A stretch of DNA of 64,000 nucleotides, from assembly GCA_017303635.1 (NCBI GenBank), contig JAFLCG010000010.1, forward strand, positions 124,001 through 188,000, in the 5' to 3' direction. This document shows positions 28,138 through 37,361 of the stretch, in pieces. Both the position numbers and the translations under genes were made by a program. Every line of letters starts with the position of its first letter. Within the stretch, counting starts at the first letter, position 1. The notes beneath the pieces were generated by a model. The model made no database searches. It was given only the letters and a program-made list of their open reading frames with translations, and was not told the DNA's origin. This DNA is from Anaerolineae bacterium (lineage in GTDB: Bacteria > Chloroflexota > Anaerolineae > Aggregatilineales > Phototrophicaceae).

Positions 28138-29394
28138 GTGACCCGCACGCGCTTTATTCTTTTCTGCACACTGGCTTATGGTCTGGTGGTCGTGTTAGGA
28201 AGTGTTATGCGCGAACTGCTCGGCGCAAATAATACCTTGCCTGCTGCTGTGACTGCGGCTGCTCCGCTGGTACAGCCAACCACGATCTCTGCGTCTACGG
28301 CGGTTGCGTTCATCCCGGATGTGCCGGTGATTGCTGACACTTCAAATGCAGCAGGTATGCGTCAGCATGTGATCCAGCGCGGGGATACGCTTTTTCGCAT
28401 CGCCACCCTGTATGGCGTGACGGTTGAAGCGTTAGCTCAGGTCAACGGCCTCGGTAATACTGATTCCATCTTTGCCGGTCAGACCTTACTCATCCCGGTG
28501 AATTCACTCGCCATTCAAGCTACGGCTATTAGTCTGGATGTACCTGCTTTGGGGATAACTGAAGCAGTTTCTAGTGCTATGCCAACTCCTTCAGCTACGC
28601 CCTATCCATTGCCTACGGGATTTCCCGGCGAACCAACCTATCCAGTCACTATCAACGGGGTGCCGCTGTCCCAGGTGCTGGTCATGAATGAGATGGTCGA
28701 AGCTCAGGTTCGCCTGATCTATGGGGCAGGGCTGGTTGTAGGCCGTAATCCACGGGCGTTTTCTAAGCTTGGTGATAGTACAATTGAGAACCCCCATTTT
28801 CTTGCTCGTTTTGATCAATCGGCCTATAACCTCGGTGACTATGACTGGCTGCAATATACAGTTGATTACTATAAGGGATCGTTTGGACGGCAGGGCGTTG
28901 CGGTGCGGCGGGGATTACATTCCTGGGCCGTTTTTGATCCGATGTGGGCGATTGATTCTGCCTGTTTGGGCAGCGAAACGATCTTAAGCTGTGAGATTCG
29001 TTTACATAATCCCTCGCTGCTGTTTATCAAGTTGGGTTCCAATGATGTGGGTGTACCTGACTCGTTTCGCCAGAGTATCGAGCGGTTGGTGAATAGCTGT
29101 ATTGAGGCCGGGATAATTCCTATTCTCAGTACCAAAGCCGACCGGCATGAAGGCAGTAATATCAACAATGAGATCGTGCGTGAGATTGCTGCTCACTATC
29201 ATTTGCCGTTGCTGGATTTTGATTTGTTGGCGGGTACCTTGCCGGGACGTGGCTTAGCGCCGGATGGCGTTCACCTCTCTACTTTCTTTGCTCATGATTG
29301 GCGTTCTCCACAGGCCTTCCAACGCGGTTATGGCCTCTATAATCTAACGGCCTTGATGCTGATTGATGCGGTTCGCCGGACTGTGAGTGGCTAG
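28138..29394 (+). CDS. LysM plus SGNH/GDSL hydrolase
   Basis: 418 residues from GTG. A membrane anchor is at the start, then a LysM domain (about 75-122: VIQRGDTLFRIATLYGVTVEALAQVNGL), a Thr/Pro linker and a C-terminal SGNH-like domain. FIKLGSNDVG supplies the SGNH block with Asn and DGVHLS the late Asp-His pair; the block I Ser is not obvious. LysM binds peptidoglycan, so it may act as an O-acetyl esterase on wall glycans. Last gene of the co-directional polymer cluster. Confidence 0.8.
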   Translation: MTRTRFILFCTLAYGLVVVLGSVMRELLGANNTLPAAVTAAAPLVQPTTISASTAVAFIPDVPVIADTSNAAGMRQHVIQRGDTLFRIATLYGVTVEALAQVNGLGNTDSIFAGQTLLIPVNSLAIQATAISLDVPALGITEAVSSAMPTPSATPYPLPTGFPGEPTYPVTINGVPLSQVLVMNEMVEAQVRLIYGAGLVVGRNPRAFSKLGDSTIENPHFLARFDQSAYNLGDYDWLQYTVDYYKGSFGRQGVAVRRGLHSWAVFDPMWAIDSACLGSETILSCEIRLHNPSLLFIKLGSNDVGVPDSFRQSIERLVNSCIEAGIIPILSTKADRHEGSNINNEIVREIAAHYHLPLLDFDLLAGTLPGRGLAPDGVHLSTFFAHDWRSPQAFQRGYGLYNLTALMLIDAVRRTVSG

Positions 29395-29435
29395 TGGTAC
29401 AATCAAGAGATCATTTAACGGGAGCTTCACTGGCG

Positions 29436-30179
29436 ATGCGTGTTGATTTAACCGATCAGATTGCCCTGGTGACGGGCGCAGCACATCGAGTGGGCAAAGC
29501 AATTGCTCTGGAACTAGCGCGTCAGGGGGTTCACATCCTGGTGCATTATGGGCGCTCCACTGAAGCGGCTATGGACACTGCTCGTGAGATCAAATCGCTT
29601 GGTGTAAATGCTTATACCGTGCAGGCTGATTTGAGCCAACCAGAAGGCATAACAACGATCTTTGCTGCGCTGAAGGAACACTTTGGCAAACTCCATATTC
29701 TGGTCAATAGTGCTTCGAATTTCCAGCAGCGCGAATTGCTCGATGTGAGCTATGAGGATTGGCAGGAAACGCTTGCGATCAACTTGACTGCGCCTCTATT
29801 ATGCACGCAGGCCGCTGCGCCTCTGCTCAACGCAAACGATGCGGGTGGCGCGATAGTCAATATTCTGGATGTGGGAGCAATTCGCCCATGGCCTAAATTC
29901 GCTCATCATGGCGTGAGTAAATCCGGATTATGGATGCTGACTCAAACATCAGCAGCCAGCCTGGGGCCAAAGATTCGTGTCAATGCTGTGTTGCCAGGTC
30001 CAGTCATGAAATCCCCATATATGTCGGATGAAGAGTGGGAAAAAGCAGGCCGTAAATCGCCATTGCAACGGGTTGGAAGCGCAGAGGATGTCGCCAGGGC
30101 GGTCGCCTACCTGTGTATGGAAGATTATTTGACGGGTACCTGTATTCATGTTAACGGTGGCGAACATCTATGGTCATGA
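29436..30179 (+). CDS. SDR family protein lacking catalytic Tyr
   Basis: 247 residues from MRVDLTDQIALVTG. The Rossmann glycine motif TGAAHRVG and NSASN (NNAG equivalent) are present. Where classic SDRs have YxxxK this one has HGVSK, so the catalytic Tyr is His; the usual Ser in strand 5 is also changed (ILDVGA). It resembles FolM/PTR1-like pteridine reductases (VLPGPVMKSP). It may be inactive, or use another residue. It starts in the region after the LysM-SGNH gene and may be cotranscribed. Confidence 0.8.
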   Translation: MRVDLTDQIALVTGAAHRVGKAIALELARQGVHILVHYGRSTEAAMDTAREIKSLGVNAYTVQADLSQPEGITTIFAALKEHFGKLHILVNSASNFQQRELLDVSYEDWQETLAINLTAPLLCTQAAAPLLNANDAGGAIVNILDVGAIRPWPKFAHHGVSKSGLWMLTQTSAASLGPKIRVNAVLPGPVMKSPYMSDEEWEKAGRKSPLQRVGSAEDVARAVAYLCMEDYLTGTCIHVNGGEHLWS

Positions 30180-30396
30180 GTGAGTGCTCCATCAGGGAAC
30201 CGCTTCCACGTCGTTATGTTAGAAAAATGTAACGCAAAAGAGGCGAATCTATACGCGAAATTAGGAATTTATTCATAGGCAAAGTCTCAGCAAAGCCGCT
30301 ATACTTCTATCATCTTTTATTAATATTGCGCCCTGATTGCAAGAGTGCTTCTTTAACGGTCAACGTGTTCCGGCTGTTGAATGGGGTGAGAAGCTT

Positions 30397-31080
30397 ATGA
30401 CTCAAGTTGCTGTCAAGACGCTCGTCGGTTATTCAGAGGAAGTCGTCTTTGCTGGAGATCAGGTACGTCTCGCTGGGCAAATTGACTATCCACTTCCGTC
30501 TCCGTATCAAAGTACATTCCCATTACTCTTTATGCTTCATCACGCAGGCTGCGATGATCGTGAAGCCTATACTCACCTGGCGGAAATTGCCCTGAACTGC
30601 GGCTATGCGGTTTTCCGTTGGGATAAGCGCGGTACTGGTCGCAGTGGTTGCAGCGGCGCGGGCTCGACCACTCAGGATGCGGTTAATGCCTATGAAGTAG
30701 CGCTGGACCGCGAGCATATTGACCGGCGGCATACTGTTATTCTTGCGCAGGATGCTGGAACGGGGCTGTTGGGTGATTCATTTGGCTTATTTGCGCGTGC
30801 GCAGCATCCGGCAGGCGTTGCCTTGATCTCCAATCTGTTGGACCAAAATGCGATTAGCGCTATTGATTCCCGACTGTTGATTTTAATGGGGCAGCAGGAC
30901 TGGAATCCTTGGCAGGAGTATGGTCGCGATGCTGCGGAAGCACACAACCGTGAGAATCGACATGGCGCTGAGTATTTTGTAGCACCCTATGCCGATCGGT
31001 CATTGACAGATATACGCTATGGGGTGTTCCATGGCGGGGCGCGTGCTGTCCTTGATGAGTGGTTGCGGTCGATTATCTAG
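30397..31080 (+). CDS. Alpha/beta hydrolase
   Basis: 227 residues from MTQVAVKTLVGYSEE; GGGTGAG-like bases precede. LLFMLHHAGCDDREAY, FRWDKRGTGRSG (oxyanion-hole HG-like and RGTG motifs) and the late LILMGQQDWNPW and FHGG fit alpha/beta hydrolases. The nucleophile elbow is uncertain: strand VILAQDAGTG suggests an atypical elbow, while GDSFG is a typical GxSxG a few residues later. The 216 bases before it hold A/T-rich promoter-like sequence but no recognised element. Confidence 0.75.
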   Translation: MTQVAVKTLVGYSEEVVFAGDQVRLAGQIDYPLPSPYQSTFPLLFMLHHAGCDDREAYTHLAEIALNCGYAVFRWDKRGTGRSGCSGAGSTTQDAVNAYEVALDREHIDRRHTVILAQDAGTGLLGDSFGLFARAQHPAGVALISNLLDQNAISAIDSRLLILMGQQDWNPWQEYGRDAAEAHNRENRHGAEYFVAPYADRSLTDIRYGVFHGGARAVLDEWLRSII

Positions 31081-31101
31081 GGATGATAGGCTAATCAAGA
31101 G

Positions 31102-31128
31102 AAGGTGCGTTCAACGCACCTTTTTTAT
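31102..31128 (+). terminator. Rho-independent terminator
   Basis: Perfect stem AAGGTGCGT (31102-31110) with ACGCACCTT (31114-31122) and a 3-base loop, then TTTTATT. Confidence 0.9.
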
Positions 31129-31222
31129 TGTGAACGGTGCAACTCAACAATGATGACCCAGTGGCGGCTGAAAACCTGTGCCACTACCTCCCCATGAACT
31201 GTATACTAAGGAATCCCCCACC

Positions 31223-31966
31223 ATGATTGCCCCTTTCACTGTCGATCTGACTGGATACACTGCCCTGGTCACCGGAGCAGGTGCCGATACCGGGCGGGCG
31301 ATTGCCCTGGCGCTTGCACAGGCCGGAGCCAATGTCATCGTCAACGACATTAATCCAGACCGGGTTGAACGCATTACGCAAGAGATCATCGCAGCCGGTT
31401 GCCGTGCGTTTGGTTGGCAAGCGGATGTGACCAACCGCTTTCAGGCCGGATCTTTGATTGAAGCTGGCCGAGATCATTTTGGACGCTTACATATTCTCGT
31501 GAACGCTGCTGGAGCCATGAAGGTCGGGCCGCTGCCAACGCTGGATGAATGGGATTGGCGACGGTTGCTGGATGTGAATTTAACCAGCGCCTTTTTTTGT
31601 ACCCAGTTGGTCGGGCGCGTGATGGCGGATGAAGGCGGTGGTGTAATTGTCAATGTCGCTTCTACGGCCGGGCATCCTGCTCCGTTAGCGACTGGTGCGG
31701 CCTATGTGGCTAGTAAGAGTGGGCTGGTAGGCTTCACCAAACAGGCAGCCTGGGAGTTGGCACCCTCAGGCATTCGAGTTAATGCAGTCTGTCCTGGTCA
31801 TCTTCAGGATGATATTCCCGGCGACGATTCTCCAGTGGCTAATGCTCAACGTCGGCTGGGGTCGCCGGAAGAAGTGGCTGCCGTGGTCCTCTTCTTATGT
31901 TCAGATGCTGCACGCTTCATCACCGGGCAGTCTATCAATGTGGATGGTGGCGGGGCTATGGTGTAA
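31223..31966 (+). CDS. SDR family oxidoreductase
   Basis: 247 residues from ATG at 31223 with AAGGAAT upstream. TGAGADTGRA binds NAD(P), NAAGAM, and the catalytic triad Ser in VASTAG with YVASK (Tyr-Lys) are complete. NVDGGGAMV ends the protein as in FabG-like SDRs. Substrate cannot be told. Contrast with the SDR 1 kb upstream, which has lost the Tyr. Confidence 0.9.
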   Translation: MIAPFTVDLTGYTALVTGAGADTGRAIALALAQAGANVIVNDINPDRVERITQEIIAAGCRAFGWQADVTNRFQAGSLIEAGRDHFGRLHILVNAAGAMKVGPLPTLDEWDWRRLLDVNLTSAFFCTQLVGRVMADEGGGVIVNVASTAGHPAPLATGAAYVASKSGLVGFTKQAAWELAPSGIRVNAVCPGHLQDDIPGDDSPVANAQRRLGSPEEVAAVVLFLCSDAARFITGQSINVDGGGAMV

Positions 31967-32036
31967 GAGGGAGATGGTCACTAGCGAGTTTCAGGGGACT
32001 GGTTTCAGATGGTCGGGAAAATGTACGGAATATCCG

Positions 32037-32065
32037 TTGCGCAGGGGAGCGAGGTTTGATAGACT
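32037..32065 (+). promoter_or_regulatory. tRNA-Leu promoter
   Basis: TTGCGC (32037-32042), 17-base spacer, TAGACT (32060-32065); transcription would start a few bases before the tRNA. Confidence 0.6.
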
Positions 32066-32075
32066 GATTTCTATA

Positions 32076-32158
32076 GGGGCAATGGCGTAATGGCAGCCGC
32101 AGAGGTCTTAAAAACCTTCGGTGTAACAACCGTGTGGGTTCGAGTCCCACTTGCCCCA
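32076..32158 (+). tRNA. tRNA-Leu (UAA)
   Basis: Acceptor GGGGCAA pairs with TTGCCCC, discriminator A. The anticodon loop CTTAAAA gives anticodon TAA, reading UUA. The long variable arm (class II) and GTTCGAGTC T-arm agree with tRNA-Leu. CCA is not encoded. Confidence 0.95.
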
Positions 32159-32163
32159 TTTTT

Positions 32164-32195
32164 GAATGAGCGCCTCGCAGGCGCTCATTCTATTT
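32164..32195 (+). terminator. Terminator after tRNA-Leu
   Basis: 11-bp stem GAATGAGCGCC (32164-32174) and GGCGCTCATTC (32180-32190), followed by TATTT. May also serve the convergent hydrolase gene. Confidence 0.75.
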
Positions 32196-32243
32196 GTACA
32201 TGCATCTCGTTAGCTGAAGGCCATAGCAAAGCGGCAGTAGCTG

Positions 32244-32984
32244 CTACCGGCTGATGGTCTCCAGCAAGGATACTGTCGCTGCGACCGTCTGCGCTTGCTG
32301 TGCTTCGTGTTCAATCGTTGCCGTATTGTCCCCTGGTTGAAGGCCATACCAGCCAAATTGACTGTGATTGCCGCCATCAATGGGGACAAATACTGCATTG
32401 GTTGGCAGTCGATTCTGTGCGCCTTCGACTACTCCGGACTGAGCTACCGCATCATTGGTTCCGAAGATCGAAACTACGGACAGCGAAGTGCTTGATAGGT
32501 CAATATCGGGATAAGATGCCCAAAATACTAACCCCTGTACCGCTGTCGGTTGAGACTGTATATAGCGAGCGGCCATTGCTCCACCCAGTGAATGTCCACC
32601 AATAGCCCAACGTGTGATTTCTGGATAAGCGGCACGTACTCGATCAGCAGCTGATAAATCGAATACTGCTAGACTGAGCGGCATGGGAACCAGAATGACC
32701 CTATAGCCCTGGGCTGCGATGTCGCGTAATGGTGGTGCATAGGCACGTGCATCTACCCGACCACCGGGATAAAAGATGAACCCGATGGTCGTCTCTGCAC
32801 CAGTTGGCTCAAAGCTGAGCCAACCATTTTCTTCTATAACCGTTACAACGGCATCCGACTGAAGGGCGTTCAAGGCTTCCGTTGTGGGCTGGAGAGGATT
32901 ACTGGCCCAGATCAGAAAACCCGCAATGGCAACAATCAGAATGATTGGCAGGGCAATCAGGATAATGCGAAGTGTCTTTTTCAT
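32244..32984 (-). CDS. Membrane-anchored alpha/beta hydrolase
   Basis: 246 residues. N-terminal TM helix (about 5-27) then an alpha/beta-hydrolase_5-like domain: GFIFYPGGRVDARAY, nucleophile elbow GGHSLGG (Ser in the middle), VSIFGTNDAVA and DGGNHSQFG with the catalytic His. Active site probably faces outside the membrane. Natural substrate unknown. Confidence 0.85.
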   Translation of the reverse strand: MKKTLRIILIALPIILIVAIAGFLIWASNPLQPTTEALNALQSDAVVTVIEENGWLSFEPTGAETTIGFIFYPGGRVDARAYAPPLRDIAAQGYRVILVPMPLSLAVFDLSAADRVRAAYPEITRWAIGGHSLGGAMAARYIQSQPTAVQGLVFWASYPDIDLSSTSLSVVSIFGTNDAVAQSGVVEGAQNRLPTNAVFVPIDGGNHSQFGWYGLQPGDNTATIEHEAQQAQTVAATVSLLETISR

Positions 32985-33084
32985 AGCGTGTGGATGTGCC
33001 TTGGCGAAGGGATTTAACGAATTAAACGTAGAATATTATACGGAATGCACCTTTGGACTAGTCTTATTCTTTCCAACTGCTCAT

Positions 33085-34488
33085 TCACTGTCGAGGGGTT
33101 AAGCGCGCATCAAAGACCGGGATAGGATGAGTGATGGAGGCAATCCGCTGCCATTGGGTGTTTTGAAGATTGAGGTAGCGGAGATCAAAGGTTTGTGCTG
33201 GTTCCGTTGCATAAACGACCAAGACCGTATTCAGGAATTGCGGTGCAAAGATGCGTTCAGTCACAGATTGCGCTGTTGAACCGGGTTTGCCAAACCAGAT
33301 TTGCCCAGATTCGCCATTCACGTAGGTAAAGGTCAGGGAGTCGGCGATCCATTCCGCAAGGCCAAAGCTGCCAACCTGCCCTACATCATAGCGGGCGGGA
33401 TTGCTGCCGTCCTGACTGGCAATGATGAGTTCAAACTGGTTGTTGGCTGCGCTGGTCAGGCGTCGTAGATAAAGCATTTTGGTCAAATCCGCTGACCAGC
33501 GGGGTAACCCAAAAAAGCTGGCCGGTACAGCGCCTAACACTTCACGATCACGATTGGCCACCGTGAGTCGCCAAAGCGTCACAGGTGTATTGCCGTCATC
33601 ACCATAAATCAGGTCTTTATCTGGTACAGCCAGATACAGTGCACTGCTATCTGGTGACCAGGTGATAGGCGCAAAAAAGGGATAACTTGCACCAGAGCTG
33701 ATTCCGGTGAAGAAGAAAAGGTCATCGCGAGATTGCGCGAGGGGGTCAATCACTCGGATTCGACCGTCCTGTACGCCATAGTTTCCGGGATAGACTAACG
33801 CAATCCATTGGTTGTCCGGACTGATGTTAATGGAACCACCATCTCCAGGGCCCAAGAGCCGATTAATTTCACGAGTCTGGATGTTGGCACGCCATAAGTC
33901 GTTTTGGGGGATGAGCGTGTTTTCGCTTATACGGGCGGTATTGAAGTACAGGACGTTCTCATCCATCCACTGAATATCCAATAGGGCTGGTTGAACGGCT
34001 TGTACAGCACCTATTCGATTGACCGAAGCAACTTCCCATGCGCTGGAACCATCGACGCTGGCAGACCAGAGCGCCAGGGGCCGACCTTCAGAACCGCGTG
34101 TAAACACGACATGGCGAGCATCGGGTGCCAAATAGGGGCGGACTACTCCACCACTGGCGATGACTTGCGGGCGGGTGCCATCTTGTTTCCATACCCATAG
34201 ATCGCCATTCTCGACCCAGGTGACGGTCAATAAGGTTGTGCTGACATCGACGATGGGGACATTATTTTGGGATGTCTGGTCATCCGGAAAACCAAGTGTG
34301 CAACCGGAAATGAGAAGCAGCAGGAGTAGCGGATAGCGGATAACTGAGAGGCACTGGGGGCGTGGGTGACGAGAACTATATGACGAGCTTGCGGCTGTGA
34401 GAGAAGATCCGATCATTGCGGCTGGGGAAACTGCACGATTTGGTTGAGTATCTGGCGGTTTGTAGCTGATTGCTGTTGGCTCTGGCAT
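33085..34488 (-). CDS. WD40-like beta-propeller lipoprotein
   Basis: About 467 residues from ATG at 34488, preceded by GCGGAG; ATG at 34416 is also possible and gives a shorter leader. Lipobox LLISGC. After it come repeated blades with DxRHVVF-, SPDNQWIAL-, SPDSSALYL- and SADLTKMLYL-type motifs, like PD40/TolB propellers. Probably an outside-facing lipoprotein. It is divergent from folC, sharing a short intergenic region. Role unknown. Confidence 0.78.
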   Translation of the reverse strand: MPEPTAISYKPPDTQPNRAVSPAAMIGSSLTAASSSYSSRHPRPQCLSVIRYPLLLLLLISGCTLGFPDDQTSQNNVPIVDVSTTLLTVTWVENGDLWVWKQDGTRPQVIASGGVVRPYLAPDARHVVFTRGSEGRPLALWSASVDGSSAWEVASVNRIGAVQAVQPALLDIQWMDENVLYFNTARISENTLIPQNDLWRANIQTREINRLLGPGDGGSINISPDNQWIALVYPGNYGVQDGRIRVIDPLAQSRDDLFFFTGISSGASYPFFAPITWSPDSSALYLAVPDKDLIYGDDGNTPVTLWRLTVANRDREVLGAVPASFFGLPRWSADLTKMLYLRRLTSAANNQFELIIASQDGSNPARYDVGQVGSFGLAEWIADSLTFTYVNGESGQIWFGKPGSTAQSVTERIFAPQFLNTVLVVYATEPAQTFDLRYLNLQNTQWQRIASITHPIPVFDARLTPRQ

Positions 34489-34546
34489 AAACGGCAACTG
34501 CTCCGCACAATGATGGATACACAGTCGATTATACCCATAATTCAGC

Positions 34547-35908
34547 ATGACCAATTTCACTACAGAAGCAGATGCCATCAGCTATATCTTCCGTTCGATG
34601 CGGCGGGTTGGTGGCGCACCACATGGCCCGGATGATCTGACCCGGGACGTAACGCCAACTCGGCGGCTTTTGGCAGCGACCGGGTTGCCGAGCCAACCGC
34701 GGCAGTATGCCGTGGTGACCGGGAGCAAAGGCAAAGGTTCGACAACATTCATTACAGCCCGTTTGCTGCAAGCTTTAGGGCATCGGGTAGGCATGATGAG
34801 TAGTCCGCACCTGGTCAGTTGGCGAGAGCGGATTCGGGTGGATGGGCAGGCCATACCTGAGGCCGATTTTCTGCGGATTTTGGGTGAACTTTCGCCGGAG
34901 ATTGATCGGATCGAGGAAGGGTTGGGTGAAAAGCGTTACTTCAGTCCACAGGGCTTGTTCCTGGGAGTGGCGCTGCGTTGGTTCGATGAGCAAAATGTGA
35001 GCGCAGCTGTGCTGGAGGTCGGGCGAGGTGGACGCTTTGACGATATTGCGGTCGTGCCTAATCAACTGTCATTGTTTACACCGATCATGCTGGAACATCC
35101 GGAACAATTGGGACCAACCGTCGAACGCATTGCCTGGCATAAGTCTGGCATCATTAAACCCTATAGTACTGCCTACAGCGTTCCACAGAGCCCAGCGGTA
35201 TTGAACATACTTCAGGCTGAGGCCGAAGCACAGCATACCAGTTTTAGCTGGGTCGCTGAGAAGGATATGGGTGTTTACCTGGGGCCGATTACGGGTGGTC
35301 AACAGATTGCCTTAGGGCGCTACGGCGAAGTGAACCTATCCTTGCTGGGGCGGTACCAGATTATCAATGCATCTTTAGCAGTTATCGGTGCTGGCAACAT
35401 GCACGGTCGGCTGGGCGGTATACCACATGGGTCTGAGGCCTATATCGAGCGTATTCGGGTTGGGTTAGGCAGTTTACATTGGCCGGGCCGGTGCCAGCAG
35501 ATTGACGATCATCCACTGGTATTTGTGGATGGGGCGATTAATGACGAGTCGGCCAGACTGATGGTTGAGAGCGTCCGGGAGCAATTGCGGTTGCCGGTGG
35601 TCAGTATTCTGAGCGTACCGGCTGATAAAGACTATCCGGGTGTGTACGCGGCACTGGGCGGGGTGAGCCAGCATGTCATTTTGACCGAGACGACTCGAAA
35701 TCCGGGTTTGAAGTTTCCGGAGCCAACCGAGGCAGCTTCCTTAGCGGGCCAGTACTGTCAGGATGTACGTTTCCAGCCAACGATTGAACCAGCGGTTGAG
35801 GAGGCTCGGAGATTAGCCGGGCGGGATGGCACGATTTTGATTGTTGGGACCCAGTCGATTGTGGCGGAAAGCCTGGGCATGTGGGGAATGTCATTCGAGC
35901 AATTGTGA
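34547..35908 (+). CDS. folC: Folylpolyglutamate/dihydrofolate synthase
   Basis: 453 residues. A Mur-ligase-family enzyme: P-loop TGSKGKGST (about 58-66), SPHLVSWRERI, LEVGRGGRFDD, HKSGIIKP. It adds glutamates to folates. Two motifs differ from the norm: DGAIND replaces the usual DGAHN, and LEVGRGGRFDD replaces LEVGLGGRLDATN. It overlaps the glycosyltransferase start by one base (TGATG). Confidence 0.9.
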   Translation: MTNFTTEADAISYIFRSMRRVGGAPHGPDDLTRDVTPTRRLLAATGLPSQPRQYAVVTGSKGKGSTTFITARLLQALGHRVGMMSSPHLVSWRERIRVDGQAIPEADFLRILGELSPEIDRIEEGLGEKRYFSPQGLFLGVALRWFDEQNVSAAVLEVGRGGRFDDIAVVPNQLSLFTPIMLEHPEQLGPTVERIAWHKSGIIKPYSTAYSVPQSPAVLNILQAEAEAQHTSFSWVAEKDMGVYLGPITGGQQIALGRYGEVNLSLLGRYQIINASLAVIGAGNMHGRLGGIPHGSEAYIERIRVGLGSLHWPGRCQQIDDHPLVFVDGAINDESARLMVESVREQLRLPVVSILSVPADKDYPGVYAALGGVSQHVILTETTRNPGLKFPEPTEAASLAGQYCQDVRFQPTIEPAVEEARRLAGRDGTILIVGTQSIVAESLGMWGMSFEQL

Positions 35909-37098
35909 TGCGTATTCTTCATGTGACACCGTATTATGCACCGGCCTATGCCTTTGGCGGAGTCGTCCGTTCAGCAGAGGGTATGGCAAGAGCACTGGCA
36001 CGAAGAGGGCATCAGGTGACCGTACTGACGACGGATGCGCTGAATTCAGACAGCCGCTATGCCGGGCCAAGAGATGAACTGAGGGACGGGGTTCGGGTTC
36101 TGCGGGCACGGAATGTATCGGTTTGGCTGCGAGGACGGCTGAACCTGGGAACCGCTTTCGAGATGGGGCGGTTGGCAAAGGGGATGCTGGCGGATGTGGA
36201 TGTGGTGCATCTGCATGAGTTCAGGACGGTGGAGAACCTGCTGGTATTGCCACAGGTGAAGCAATCGGTTGTGTTATCAGCACATGGGACGTTGAACCTG
36301 ACGACCGGGCGACCGCTTATCAAGCGGCTATGGGATGGTTTGTTCAGTGCGGGTATGGTCGGACGGATTGACCAGGTTATTGGTTTAAGTGAAGCGGAAT
36401 TGGCCGAAGTACGGGCGGTATGGTCGACCTATGGCTGGAAACTACCAAAGCTGGGGTTGGTGCGGATACCGAACGGCGTGGATTTGGCAGAGTTTGCGGT
36501 TTTGCCGGATGGACGTGAATTCCGTGAGCAGTATAACCTGGGGGATGGGCCGATCTGTTTGTACATGGGACGATTACATCCACGAAAAGGGGTGGATCTG
36601 CTGATCGAGGCGTTTAAGACGGCGGATATACCGGGGGCTAGATTGGTGATTGCGGGGCCAGATGAAGGGTTGCTGCAACGGCTACAGGCCATGGCGGATG
36701 AGCGAATCGTCTTTACCGGGTATCTGGGTGGCCAGGAACGACTGGCGGCGTTGGGGGCAGTGGACTGCTTTGCTTTGCCAGCGGTGGGCGAAGGGCTGCC
36801 CATGGGCGTGCTAGAGGCGATGGCAGCAGGATTGCCCCTGTTATTGACACCGGGTTGTAATTTGCCAGAGGTGGGTGATGCTGGAGCAGGCTTGATTGTT
36901 GAGCGAGAAACAGGGGCATTGGCTGAAGCCTTGAGACTCATGCTGGCGGATGTGGATCTGCGGGGTCAGATGGGGGCAGCAGCCAAACGGTTGGTGGCGG
37001 AGCGATTTACGTGGGATGCAGTGGCGGGTCAGTTGGAGCAGGTGTATGGGGAGTTAAACGCAGAGGCACAGAGGATGCACAGAGAAACACCGAGGTGA
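35908..37098 (+). CDS. Glycosyltransferase family 4 (GT-B)
   Basis: 396 residues from ATG at 35908 overlapping the folC stop. MRILHVTPYYAPAYAFGGVVRS opens the N-terminal Rossmann fold, IPNGVDL and LYMGRLHPRKGVDLLIEAF mark the sugar-nucleotide domain, EGLPMGVLEAMAAGLPLL carries the Ex7E motif. The C-terminus (NAEAQRMHRE) is probably read-through of repetitive sequence just after the domain. Confidence 0.93.
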   Translation: MRILHVTPYYAPAYAFGGVVRSAEGMARALARRGHQVTVLTTDALNSDSRYAGPRDELRDGVRVLRARNVSVWLRGRLNLGTAFEMGRLAKGMLADVDVVHLHEFRTVENLLVLPQVKQSVVLSAHGTLNLTTGRPLIKRLWDGLFSAGMVGRIDQVIGLSEAELAEVRAVWSTYGWKLPKLGLVRIPNGVDLAEFAVLPDGREFREQYNLGDGPICLYMGRLHPRKGVDLLIEAFKTADIPGARLVIAGPDEGLLQRLQAMADERIVFTGYLGGQERLAALGAVDCFALPAVGEGLPMGVLEAMAAGLPLLLTPGCNLPEVGDAGAGLIVERETGALAEALRLMLADVDLRGQMGAAAKRLVAERFTWDAVAGQLEQVYGELNAEAQRMHRETPR

Positions 37099-37198
37099 TC
37101 TTAAGGAAAAGAAGAAGTTACTTTAGAGGGGCAGAGCGGCAGAGGAAGCGGAAGATTCAAGATTGAAGTGGGCAACATTACAGCGGGAGGGGGGCATT

Positions 37199-37230
37199 AT
37201 TACCTGTTATGCAGGGAAATATCAGGTAAT
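37199..37230. promoter_or_regulatory. Inverted repeat before SIMPL gene
   Basis: ATTACCTG (37199-37206) and CAGGTAAT (37223-37230), 16 bases apart, in A/T-rich sequence of the 260-base gap before the SIMPL gene. Operator or transcript-end role cannot be decided; no T-run. Confidence 0.35.
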
Positions 37231-37361
37231 TATTTACGTAATATTACAGCGTGGAACCTTCTTAGAACCGGCAACGTCTTGAAGATGTGGCGCAAGATTA
37301 TCCCATTGAGGACTTCGACCCTGCGCCTTTCAATCATCTACCGTTTGAGGAGCACGCACGT

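Noticed and set aside
37080..37170. Repeat element (cacagag/gcagag) after the glycosyltransferase
   Set aside because: Short purine-rich similarity only; no defined unit length or target duplication.
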